Source: Phymatolithon calcareum (Eukaryota; Rhodophyta; Florideophyceae; Hapalidiales). Taken from it: a DNA stretch of 64,000 nucleotides. Positions 42,977-52,153 of the stretch are shown here, piece after piece. The notes beneath the pieces were generated by a model, which did no database searches, was not told the DNA's origin, and saw only the letters and a program-made list of their open reading frames with translations. Position 1 is the stretch's first letter. The number at the start of each line of letters is the position of its first letter. A program made the position numbers and the translations under genes. The stretch covers positions 1,364,001 through 1,428,000 of the forward strand of contig OZ345367.1 in assembly GCA_977006965.1 (NCBI GenBank), given 5' to 3'.

Positions 42977-43046
42977 CCTGGTGTCGATCCAGGACGGAAC
43001 AACTGGACCGGAGCAGAGCGCCTGATCGTCGCGGTGTCGATCCGCG
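42977..43046. repeat. Two small hairpins sharing the loop TGTCGAT
   Basis: cctgg-tgtcgat-ccagg (42977-42993) and cgcgg-tgtcgat-ccgcg (43030-43046): different stems, identical 7-nt loop. Confidence 0.7.
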
Positions 43047-43654
43047 GGTTCACACGCTACGTCTCCAGTCTTCGTTATCATTGACCCACAAGCTCAGATT
43101 CGCGGGCAATCCCCCTGACGAATTTTCATCACAGATGCATCACATGGTCAAATGTTGAGGCGATTGAAAGGACACGATGACGATATAACATGCTTATTTT
43201 TATGCGTTGCTCATCAAGCAGTATTATCTTAAAACGCTCCTAAACCCACATGTTGAGTAACGAAGAAGCTTCTAGCTGGCCTCCTTATACATTGCGCTCT
43301 TTTCTGGTAAATATCCCTTCTAATTCAACTTCCTCTGCCTGTAAGGGAGCGATTGATTGTTTGCATTCGCATTCGGTCTCTCTGTCCATCACCGCCCGCC
43401 CCATTGTGCGTTGGAGTGTAGCATTCTCAGTCACCTTGCTGATTTCATTATATTCCCTCTTAGTTGGTTTTCTTCACAGTGGAGCTGTTCTTAATATCAC
43501 TCCTCGGGCATCTCAGGGACGCAATGCCCTCTCTTCTAAACAGCATCCATAGTATCATTTCCGGCTTGCCATAGGGATTGTAAAGGATTGCCTGACCTCT
43601 TCATTCTCCCAAATATTAACCGCCTTGTTCCTCCCCACTTCTTCACCAAACGTT

Positions 43655-44173
43655 CTATGTTCCACTTTTCGCAGTGCTTCTTTCAAGCGTTTCTCTAAGA
43701 ATATTGCGTCTCTGAGGTACGCAATAGTCTTCGATAATTTTAGCAGGTCTTCTTCCCTTCCTTGGTATTCTTCGGCTTGCTTTAGTTGTTATTCTTATTA
43801 CCAGGCTCCGCACGCGCCTTCGCTGTCTTCGATTTGCATCATATTTGCAAACACGAAGAACTGAGCCATCACTGGTAATTGGGGTTATTTGAACTGCATA
43901 CTCCAATTTTGGGAGAATCACCAACTGTGAATTCTGACGTATGTACATGGCGCGTTCATATAGGCTCTTCAAGGAGTCCCCGACGGAATTCACTATCAAT
44001 CGGCACGCCAATTTCCCGTCGTGTGTCGATGCCTCCAACCGCAATCCGAAGTATTCCGATTGCTGTTTCGTCCGAGACACCTTTGGTAACCTATTTCTAC
44101 TCGCCCTGCATAGAGCGAACGTTGTATTCGTGCAGAGTATAGCTATCGTCGCGATGTTTTGCTTACCAGACAT
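43655..44173 (-). CDS. Uncharacterised ORF, possibly decayed
   Basis: 172 codons. The middle part (HDGKLACRLIVNSVGDSLKS, then MYIRQNSQLVILPKLEYAVQ) reads like real protein; the C-terminal part is very Arg-rich. Downstream (43250-43650) the - strand has many stops, suggesting an old pseudogene. Not recognised. Confidence 0.3.
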   Translation of the reverse strand: MSGKQNIATIAILCTNTTFALCRASRNRLPKVSRTKQQSEYFGLRLEASTHDGKLACRLIVNSVGDSLKSLYERAMYIRQNSQLVILPKLEYAVQITPITSDGSVLRVCKYDANRRQRRRVRSLVIRITTKASRRIPRKGRRPAKIIEDYCVPQRRNILRETLERSTAKSGT

Positions 44174-44302
44174 GCGACTGTGGCGACAATGAACTGTCCC
44201 GATGGCTCAACGGAAAGGGCAAGATTATTGTACGGTGATCGACCGTGACCAGCAGGAATTTGCTCTCTAGTCGCACTGCAATTTGTTTTACATTACAAGC
44301 TG

Positions 44303-46614
44303 TCTGACTGTCAGAGTGTGTCGGAATTAAATTTGGCCCTCCAAAAACTAGAAGTAGCTGTACTCGAATTAGTTCTAGAGCTCTTTTGCTTTCCCAATTT
44401 TTTTAATTCAATGGATGCATCCTTCATAGTAACCGCAGCTTAGCCTCTAGAAAAGATATACAACTCATAGAAAATGGTACTCACGAAAACCGCTACAGGA
44501 CCCCTTGTCAAAACGCTTACAGTTTCCAGGACGTTGATTAACTCTACAATAGATTTGGTGTGATAAATGTGCAACTGCATCCAAAAAACCCTCATCCTTT
44601 GTCGACAGCACGATACTACCACCGTATGTCGTCTTCCTCACCGTCCTCATCGGAGGTCGAAGAGCCGGTGGCGAAGCGCCAGAAAGGTTCATACGCCGAT
44701 TTCGATGAGGAAATGTTCGTCGACAGCGTAATCAAGCGAAAGAAGGAAAAACATCGATGCTGCGGTCGCACATGTCTGCTGAAGCTAAGGGAGAGCGCGG
44801 TGCGTACACATGCGCAACTTCTCACGTTCTACTTCTCACTCAACCCGCCCGACTTGCGCAACCGCGTGTTCCGTACGTTCGTAATGACGTGCTACATGCA
44901 GCAAGTGAACGAGCACGGAAACCACTGTGAATATCGCGTACCGGCCATCAAGCACAAGCTGTGCCGGGAGACGTGGTTGATGCTAATGAATATTTCGAAG
45001 GGCACGTACGACAACTGGCGTGCATTGACTATACCGCAGCGAAATGTGCTCCCCCCCGATCACGGTCTGGTATCGTACACATCGAATGCCGCAAAGCCAG
45101 CTGCACGTGCCGCCGTGCGGCAGTACGTGGCCGACATCGCCGCTGCGGACGGACACCCACTGCCTGTGCGTATGCGCCGTAGCGACGGCAAGCACACAGA
45201 CTCGATGGACGGCACTGAGGCTATTGTAGTGCTTCCGCCGCGCTACACGAAGCGCTCTCTACACAAAGAGTACATCTCGTCGCAGCAAAATTGCTCGCTG
45301 CACGTGCATCTGGACACGTTCATCGACGTGCTGAATAAGGATTTGCCCTTCGTTCGAGTTTCGCTGCGCGCGCGCGGTCTCTGCGACGTGTGCTTCGTGT
45401 TCCGGGACTCTGTGCGCACTATATCGGACAGAAATCTACCGGAAAAGGCCCAGGAGTGGCGCGAGCATCTTGAGGCCGCAGATGCGACGCGCGACGTGTA
45501 CCGCGAGTCGCAGTATGCCGCTCGTATAGTGGTGCGTGCGCCTTCCCTTGCACGTTTGCCGCTCGCGGCCGTGTCGTACGATTACGCGAAACAGTTATCG
45601 GTGCCTATGCTCAGTGAACAGACTATGAACGAGTGGTTCGTGCAGAAGAAGGGGTACGACGTGAACCTGTTTGGAATTGTCGACGAAGGCAATGGCATGA
45701 AGGGCGTGCAGTATAACTACATCTATGGCGAGGGCACAAAGCACGGCTCAGTGCAGGTGGCGTCGATGTTGCATCACTTTTTCGCCCACACATGCCCTCT
45801 TGTCGGCAACGCCAAAGTCCTTCACCTTCACAGCGACTCTTGTACAGGCCAGAATAAGAACAACTTCGTACTCGGGTACTTTATGCTTCGCGTTGCACAT
45901 GGACACCATGATGAAATTGTATGGCACTTCATGGCTGTCGGTCACACTAAGTTCCGACCCGACGAGGGTTTCGGATCCATTCGTCAGCATGTAGACGGCC
46001 GCACAAACGTGCTTAGTATGCAGGAGATGAAGGTGGCGATCGAAGCGAGCTCAGAGTCAAACCGCTGCGTTCTGTTTCCTGTCGAGGAGGTTCGCAATTG
46101 GAAGAAGGTGAGCGAAACGTTTAAGTTGCTTACTGGCTTCAGGAAATACTTTGCGTACAAGATTCACATCAAAGCCTTACAGGAAAGCAACGAGCGCAAG
46201 GTGGTAGTGGATGTGTACCGTAAGCCTGACGGTGACGTGCCAGATATCTCCACGTCGCTGCTCAAGCCGGGAAAGCAATACCCGGTGTTCGAAAGCTTTG
46301 AGCGCATACCGGTAAATAAGCTTACGAAGGCACGCCGAGCCAGCCTTCTGAAGGACGTTTTCGTGGTCCTTGAGCGCAACCGCATCCACATGAGCCATGA
46401 GGCTCGCTCATGGTGGAATGAGACAGTGATCTCCGGTGCCAGTGAGTCCGAGGACAACGCTGACCACAATGAAGTCAGTAGTAGTGCAGAAATTGTTTTA
46501 CAGTAGTACTGAGTATGACAGTAGTATATAGTTTTCGCGCGAACGATTTTCACTTTACAACCTCTCCTCAAACACTAGGGCCAAATTTAATTCCGACACA
46601 CTCTGTCAGTCAGA
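44303..46614 (+). mobile_element. DNA transposon with 38-bp TIRs and intact ORF
   Basis: 2312 bp. Left terminus 44303-44340 and right terminus 46577-46614 are inverted copies over 38 bp with one mismatch (TCTGACTG.CAGAGTGTG at the ends, ATTTGGCCCT at the inner side). No long target duplication is visible; at most 2 bp (TG). One transposase-like gene fills the interior. Confidence 0.85.
44626..46506 (+). CDS. Transposase-like protein of TIR element (DUF7869-like)
   Basis: 626 aa from ATG 44626 with no interruption. The N-terminus is Ser-rich with EEPVAKRQK, an NLS-like patch. A cysteine/histidine-bearing region follows (KHRCCGRTC, LCDVC). The core has FGIVDEGNG, then LHLHSDSCTGQNKNNFV, then VGHTKFRPDEGFGSIRQH. 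The D..x..C.GQNKNN and GHT....D..F blocks match, as I recall, the DUF7869 domain of eukaryotic transposon-like proteins. The Asp in IVDEG, Asp in SDSC and Asp/Glu in PDEGF could form an RNase H-fold triad (inference). The position between matching inverted repeats supports a transposase role. Confidence 0.75.
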   Translation: MSSSSPSSSEVEEPVAKRQKGSYADFDEEMFVDSVIKRKKEKHRCCGRTCLLKLRESAVRTHAQLLTFYFSLNPPDLRNRVFRTFVMTCYMQQVNEHGNHCEYRVPAIKHKLCRETWLMLMNISKGTYDNWRALTIPQRNVLPPDHGLVSYTSNAAKPAARAAVRQYVADIAAADGHPLPVRMRRSDGKHTDSMDGTEAIVVLPPRYTKRSLHKEYISSQQNCSLHVHLDTFIDVLNKDLPFVRVSLRARGLCDVCFVFRDSVRTISDRNLPEKAQEWREHLEAADATRDVYRESQYAARIVVRAPSLARLPLAAVSYDYAKQLSVPMLSEQTMNEWFVQKKGYDVNLFGIVDEGNGMKGVQYNYIYGEGTKHGSVQVASMLHHFFAHTCPLVGNAKVLHLHSDSCTGQNKNNFVLGYFMLRVAHGHHDEIVWHFMAVGHTKFRPDEGFGSIRQHVDGRTNVLSMQEMKVAIEASSESNRCVLFPVEEVRNWKKVSETFKLLTGFRKYFAYKIHIKALQESNERKVVVDVYRKPDGDVPDISTSLLKPGKQYPVFESFERIPVNKLTKARRASLLKDVFVVLERNRIHMSHEARSWWNETVISGASESEDNADHNEVSSSAEIVLQ

Positions 46615-46815
46615 TGGACCTTCTTGAGAATACAGATTTTGCGTTCGTCTTACCAGTACTGTATGGAAAAGTTTGCATTTTCAGTCCTAAATATTTTGAT
46701 TGGTAATGAGGACGCGGCATAGGTCATAGTGGCTGCTGTGTGCATCTAAGGGACATTTTTCTCATAACGATTTCTAGTTTATGGAAGTGGAATTGCTTTT
46801 GTATAGGCCTAGTAG

Positions 46816-48100
46816 TAGTGTCTAGTTTACTGAAATTTTCCCTCAATTGAGGGGCACTTTTCTCTCAATTGGGGAACGAGAATTTTTCAATTTTTGCGCA
46901 TGAAAGCTACTCAATATCGAGCACATCAAAAGCGCCAAGCTCATGGATGTCTTCAACAAGTCGGGATATACTTGTTCGGCCTGGAAGTCTTCCAAAAATC
47001 GCTCTTAGCGCCAAACTCAAATCTTGTCATGAGCACGAGTATTCCGAAAAACTTAACCAGTTCTGTCACTGTAGTCTCTTTTCCCCCGATTCGTTTCAGC
47101 TTCGCGGACGTCTATGCAGCTATTTTTCAAAGGTGAACTTGTGGAAACCTGGTCAAAAAGCAATCACAGGGCGTGTGAAGCCCAATCTCACCATTTTCCG
47201 ATATGAAATCTCCATTTGGAGTGCGAACTGTCCAGAACTGACTCGGAATTCGTCCCCCAATCTGTTATATATCTTGTCACTCGTACTGTGGCACCCCATG
47301 AGCAATTACTTTGGGGTTTGCGGTCGGGTGTGATTACATCAATTTCCTCGTGCGACGCCTGGTCCCAAAAGCCATGCAAGGCGTAGGCGATAGATCCTGG
47401 AATAGGGCATTCTTAGCTTCTGACGGTTGGATCGAAGCTTGTGTTCCCCTTTGGGGAGCTTCTGTTTGCGACTGCGGAGAATAAACTGGCGTTTGGCGAA
47501 GAAGACTGGCGACCACGAGTACTGTAAGCCGGATTATGTGGCGCAAAGTTTTGCGGGCTGCGACTCGATACAAGCAGTTGAGAGGACGCAGCACCTTCGC
47601 TAGCCTTTCCTGCCTTGACGTTAACAATCTTGTGTGTCTTAATCTTAGTCTTCTCGGTCGGTTTGTGAACCAGGATCCATTTCACGCGAAGCGACGTGCT
47701 TGCGCGACCATTGATTTCATTCAAGAGTACCTCCAGAACCGTACTGTTCACCTTTTTTGACTTGGAAAAGGCTCCATAAAGCCTGTAACACTCTGCGAAA
47801 CTGGTCACCGATGTTGCCTTAGTGTGTACAGATGCGCCTACCACTCGGCGCGGGTCTTTTTCTCGTGACATGGCACGTCCGCTTCTTCTAACTGAAAATT
47901 GTAATTTCGTTCCTACCGCCGAACGACGCCCATTTAAGGCCGTAGTTTGGGTACTCCTCAGGCAGAACACAAGCCCGCCTTCCCAAAGTTGGTGCGAACT
48001 TTCTGTTTCGCATTCTTCCTACATACTTTTTTGAGCTTTCAAAAAGCCCCTCAATTGAGGGATTTATCCTCAATTGAGGTGGTTAGTAAACTAGACACTA
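46816..48100. mobile_element. TIR element, non-autonomous, with nested CTCAATTGAG repeats
   Basis: 1285 bp. The ends are exact 16-bp inverted repeats, TAGTGTCTAGTTTACT. If the terminal TA is taken as a target duplication, this fits a Tc1/mariner-type 2-bp target. Just inside each end are copies of CCTCAATTGAGG (46841-46853, 48048-48080). Interior open frames: 47413-47871 (-) and a + strand frame without recognisable content. Confidence 0.7.
47413..47871 (-). CDS. ORF inside TIR element
   Basis: 152 aa from ATG 47871 (MSREKDPRRVVGASVH). The first ~85 residues look coding (SFAECYRLYGAFSKSKKVN, then VLEVLLNEINGRASTSLRVK) and the rest is Ser/Asn-rich. No catalytic motifs; perhaps the N-terminal part of a deleted transposase. 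Not recognised. Confidence 0.35.
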   Translation of the reverse strand: MSREKDPRRVVGASVHTKATSVTSFAECYRLYGAFSKSKKVNSTVLEVLLNEINGRASTSLRVKWILVHKPTEKTKIKTHKIVNVKAGKASEGAASSQLLVSSRSPQNFAPHNPAYSTRGRQSSSPNASLFSAVANRSSPKGNTSFDPTVRS

Positions 48101-48296
48101 GATGGGCGAGAATTTGAAAATTGAAAAAAACATTTCAAATAATTTCGCGAAAAGAATAATTTCAGATCAAACTTTTCCTTACGTGTGCACAGCCTTCCAC
48201 TAATGTACGGCGGTCTGCACAGAGATCGCCGCCGCCGGTACAGAAATCTGCCACGTCGCCACAGCGTCCATCCCACCACATCTTCTATCGGAAGCT

Positions 48297-50306
48297 ATGG
48301 TTTTCCCAGCGATCGTCCCTGTTACCGCTTCCCAAGCTACTCGGCCGGCTAACGACGTACGGCAAGCAAATTTTGAAATGCCTCGTCCCGTGGACCGGTC
48401 AACGGCCGTCGTGGAGGAAAATGCCGCTGCCCAGCCCGTGCCTGTTACAATCTTTGACCTTCTCAGTGAGATCGTGTTGCGGAACATCATTAGACACGTG
48501 AGCCACTATCCTCGTCGGATAGATTGGGCCTCATCAATGTCGCCGAACGATGCTCTTGTATTGTACAAAGTTGGTGGAAAGCTCTCCGACGTTGCAAAGA
48601 AGATGTTCTCTCAGATCTCTGTCTGGCGTGAACACTCAGAAAACAAGCTTTTTGAATATTATAACTATGACCCCCAGGAGCTGTGCCTCAACCAGCAGAG
48701 TACGGACAGTAATGTGTTTGCCGAAATCATGGAGCAAGCTGATCAGTATCCAACCCTCCTTGCCTTCGAGGAACTCCCCATCACGCCATTGACTTGTCGA
48801 ATCTGGCCTGAATTGTCCTCGCGTATCGAGCCGATTTGTTCCCTTCACATCCTGGGTGCCCCGGAGCCGATCCTGTTTGACTCTGTTCTTGCCGCCGTCG
48901 GCCCCCGTCTGAAATCGCTTGGGGTGCGGTGCGACAAACTAGACTTGATCAATTCTGTCGCCCGACACTGCGTTGGCCTCGATGAGCTCACGCTCTATGA
49001 GCGCCACGTTAACCTTTCTCCGCTTTGGGATACTGTCGGGCCACTACTGCGTGTACTTATATTTGAACAGGACGTCCGTGATTGTGGCGAGCTCAAAGCG
49101 ATTCAGACGCGATGCCGGAAACTCACGAAACTAGATCTGTACGCGCAATGGGATAAGCGAGATCTCAACCCATACATCACCGACCTCTACGCGTCGTATG
49201 GTGAGCAATTGCTGCATGCGAACCTCTTCACTATGGAGCCACTTGATTGTCGCCGGGTTGTCGATGCCTGCCCATTTGTGCAATGTTCTGCAAGTTTCAC
49301 AGAATTTCCCGAGGAGGGGCTTTTGGTCAAGGAGGGCCTTCAGTCGGTTGGTCCGGCGCTTAGCGTGGCCACAATTTCTTTTGGAGATGACACCGTGATA
49401 ATAGGCGGGCTTATGGAAGCTGCCAATGAGTGTCGCAATCTTCGCGAGCTTAAAATGGACCAGCTCAGGCTCAACGCTTGCAAAATTGTCGCCGCACTTT
49501 TTTCGCTCCCCAAGTCTCAACTCAAAATCCTGTCCATAAGCGACGTGCAGCGCGATTCAAGAGCACTGCTGGATATCATCGCGAACAATACGGGGGCCCT
49601 CACAAAGTTCTCGTACAGTGGATGTATAACGCACCAGGAGACGGTTCTGGGTATTCGCGGCCTCGTTTCCGGGAACCCGAATCTAATGCAGCTCGAGTTG
49701 AACTTCGAAGGACAAGAAACAGCGGAACCGGCGAACGTGTACGCATCGACCTCTGAGGATGAGTTTGCTGTGGCTACTCCCTACAACCGTTACGAGGAGA
49801 CCAGCAACCCGCACTACGATGAGCCTGACGCACCGTATCTTGACATGGGCGGGAGCTTCCTCCAAGAAGATACGCTCTATAGACCTCCACCAAGGGAAAT
49901 CAATGCTAACCGGGATCTGGCCGCGGTAGAAAGGCGTAATGTTGACCGGGATCTGACCGCGTTTAATCGAGCCCCCCGACGCATTCCCCCTGAGCTCGTG
50001 GAGGTGTCCAACATTGACCGTGAGCTGGCTCTTGCCGAGCAGCGTAGAACGGACGAGGCAGGCGAGGGACAATTAGAGGAAGAAGACCAGTATCCAGAGC
50101 GGTCAGAAACACCGAGCGAAACGGACCTTGTTGAGTTCGTGAAGGCGGTTTACTTGGCGACTGAGCTTCGGGAACTATCAATTCAAATCCCACATCATCT
50201 CATCCCAGAGCCACCTATTGTGAACGAAGCGATCGCCATGGCATGCCTCCGTTTGCGACCTCGTCGTGTGCATGTGTGTGTTGGCAGTGTCGACTACCTT
50301 CTCTAA
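48297..50306 (+). CDS. F-box/LRR-like protein
   Basis: 669 aa. An F-box-like motif at about 59-76 (FDLLSEIVLRNIIRHVSH) is followed by a leucine-rich repeat region (about 170-480). Its units are of the type VGPRLKSLGVRCDKLDLIN and CRNLRELKMDQLRLN. An acidic, Arg/Glu-rich insertion without leucine-repeat periodicity (about 480-600, with repeated NRDL/DRDL/DREL motifs) comes next, then a final repeat and VHVCVGSVDYLL. F-box proteins recruit substrates to SCF ubiquitin ligases; that role here is inferred. The split pseudogene at 5826-12990 is a paralogue. Confidence 0.6.
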   Translation: MVFPAIVPVTASQATRPANDVRQANFEMPRPVDRSTAVVEENAAAQPVPVTIFDLLSEIVLRNIIRHVSHYPRRIDWASSMSPNDALVLYKVGGKLSDVAKKMFSQISVWREHSENKLFEYYNYDPQELCLNQQSTDSNVFAEIMEQADQYPTLLAFEELPITPLTCRIWPELSSRIEPICSLHILGAPEPILFDSVLAAVGPRLKSLGVRCDKLDLINSVARHCVGLDELTLYERHVNLSPLWDTVGPLLRVLIFEQDVRDCGELKAIQTRCRKLTKLDLYAQWDKRDLNPYITDLYASYGEQLLHANLFTMEPLDCRRVVDACPFVQCSASFTEFPEEGLLVKEGLQSVGPALSVATISFGDDTVIIGGLMEAANECRNLRELKMDQLRLNACKIVAALFSLPKSQLKILSISDVQRDSRALLDIIANNTGALTKFSYSGCITHQETVLGIRGLVSGNPNLMQLELNFEGQETAEPANVYASTSEDEFAVATPYNRYEETSNPHYDEPDAPYLDMGGSFLQEDTLYRPPPREINANRDLAAVERRNVDRDLTAFNRAPRRIPPELVEVSNIDRELALAEQRRTDEAGEGQLEEEDQYPERSETPSETDLVEFVKAVYLATELRELSIQIPHHLIPEPPIVNEAIAMACLRLRPRRVHVCVGSVDYLL

Positions 50307-50970
50307 TATTTTCTTGTGCATCTATGGTATCTCTGCCGATGGGTGAGAGCAAGATGCGCCTTTGTAGAAATAGCGTCTCCTTCATTATTTTTTTAAATCG
50401 CTCTCTAAATTTAATATCAGTGCCTTTGACGCATGACACCCTTTCAACTATCTTCGAAGCTCTTCTACATACAGCAGCACCAACAGCCAAAAATATCGAG
50501 TTACTCCGGCTGCTGATTGAGCCTATGATACTTCGTGAGTCTTTCTTGAGAAAACAGACGGAGTGGCCAGAATCTGCACATGTTCTTCACTCATCTCCAC
50601 GTTGTCTGGTCGACATCATGTCGATATTGGGTTCTGGATAGTCCTTTGCATCCACCTGGCCTCTTGAGTTGACAACTCAGCATCCGCACTAGTCCAGCCA
50701 AAACGTACTGATCCCGAGGGCCCTGTGTCAAGACATACTGTAGCCCCTTGGGATGGAGTGGCGTCCGTGGAACGGAGCCCCTCTTCACATGCACCACTGC
50801 ACGCGTCCTTTTTCCACCTCGCTGGATGAGTTTACAGTGGAAGGACATAAAGGGAAAGACTGAGTAGCAAGATCTGTTATTTATATTTCTATATACAGCA
50901 GAGGGAAAGTAAAAAATAGGACTTGAAACAACGAAGAAACCTTCAATTTATCTTCAATGCAAGATTGAGG
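50307..50970. other. Spacer between convergent genes
   Basis: A + frame to 50641 (IFEALLHTAAPTAKNIELLR) might be a scrap of another LRR gene; otherwise nothing seen. Confidence 0.3.
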
Positions 50971-50974
50971 CTTG

Positions 50975-52060
50975 TTACTGACAATTGGCCACTCCCGCAT
51001 TCCAGACTGCGCTGCCCGGTGTACATTCGTCGGCTTCGCACGGGAACATGATGATGCTGTTAATCTTGACATTAGTGCTTCGAGCTCCAACTGTCAACTT
51101 GTACATCCTACCCGCACGCAGCGGGGTCCCGGTGGACATGGCGTGGGGGTCGCTGTCGACTGCCCAGGCTTCGACGGCGCGTCCATTCTTCAAATGATAT
51201 GCCCTCACGTAGTCGGTACCTGTCTTCTCGATGACGCTCTTCGGCTCGGTGGCGCTCGCCGAGCGTCTGAGGATGAGGCCGTAGCGGAAGTTAACATAAA
51301 CATCATTGTTGGTCGTCTCCCCTGCAGTCTCCATGTCAAGAGTCAAGGAGTAGTTACCAGTCTTCGGAGCCACGAACATGTAGTCCAGTTTGGCGGTCTC
51401 CGCTGGCACAGTGGTACTCTCGCTGTTGCCTTTCTTATACCAGACGGAGGTGCCTTCCACGGTCCATCCAGGTGTGAGGTCCATGTTCATATAGCCGTTC
51501 ATCTTGATGCACATGGTGCCCACGGAAATGGTCATCGGGGGCGGACTGGGCGCCTGGGTGGGAAGCGCGGTCGGAGTGGGTTTCGACGGAGATTTCTCGG
51601 GTATGGGAACGGTCCTGGGAATGGTCCTGGGAATGGTCCTGGGTACGACAGAGCTCTCGGCAACCGGAGCGGTTTCTGTGCGTGCGCTGCATGAAATGTT
51701 AACGTAGACATACTCGTTGCCGGAAGTCGAACGGCAGTTGATGTTAAAGCCGGACTCCGGGTACGAAGTATACGCACGGATACCGACCGCTGCGGTATCG
51801 CCGGCGAGAGTGTACGGGGCGAATCTCTCCTTCCTAATGCGAACACCGTTAACAAAGAAGGTAACGGGGCCTTCAACCTCGGTGCACACAATGGAGAAAC
51901 CCTTGGAGGAGAATGTCGATGGACAGAATTCCACATTCTGCGTCAACATGGGGCCCGTTTTGCCGTTCTTACCGGCCTCGACGAAGACCATTTTCGCGGA
52001 CGTGACAGCGGCGAGGGCCACGAGCGCAGCGACGCAGCAAGCGATGACGGAATGCGCCAT
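50975..52060 (-). CDS. Secreted two-domain protein with Pro-rich linker
   Basis: 361 aa. Signal peptide at 1-22 (ALVALAAVTSA end). An N-terminal beta-rich domain (about 24-125) has three cysteines. The linker (about 138-178) contains repeated PRTI/PRTV motifs and a PTPTALPTQAPSPPP run. The C-terminal domain (about 180-361) contains MFVAPKTGNYSLTLDME, a pattern seen in beta-sandwich carbohydrate-binding or adhesion modules. The end has CEADEC and NCQ cysteines. A TATA box at 52145-52153 lies about 86 nt upstream. Likely an extracellular matrix or wall protein; no family assigned. Confidence 0.75.
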   Translation of the reverse strand: MAHSVIACCVAALVALAAVTSAKMVFVEAGKNGKTGPMLTQNVEFCPSTFSSKGFSIVCTEVEGPVTFFVNGVRIRKERFAPYTLAGDTAAVGIRAYTSYPESGFNINCRSTSGNEYVYVNISCSARTETAPVAESSVVPRTIPRTIPRTVPIPEKSPSKPTPTALPTQAPSPPPMTISVGTMCIKMNGYMNMDLTPGWTVEGTSVWYKKGNSESTTVPAETAKLDYMFVAPKTGNYSLTLDMETAGETTNNDVYVNFRYGLILRRSASATEPKSVIEKTGTDYVRAYHLKNGRAVEAWAVDSDPHAMSTGTPLRAGRMYKLTVGARSTNVKINSIIMFPCEADECTPGSAVWNAGVANCQ

Positions 52061-52144
52061 GACTCGGTTGGAATTACGATCGACGGGAAAGAGCTTGATC
52101 GTGACAATCGACGACGGTGAATGTACGCGGTGGGAAGGGACGCG

Positions 52145-52153
52145 TTTTTATAG
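52145..52153 (-). promoter_or_regulatory. TATA box of secreted two-domain protein
   Basis: ctataaaaa on the - strand, about 86 nt upstream of the ATG at 52060. Confidence 0.5.

Larger units (their letters stand above)
40900..43650. other. Spacer with hairpins
   Basis: No convincing gene. Short hairpins at 41832-41865, 42977-42993 and 43030-43046, and TACTGTAC/GTACAGTA words at 41962-42008. Confidence 0.45.

Noticed and set aside
42940-43060. tRNA gene
   Set aside because: The T-arm-like hairpins lack the TTCRANY loop, and no acceptor, D or anticodon arms line up.
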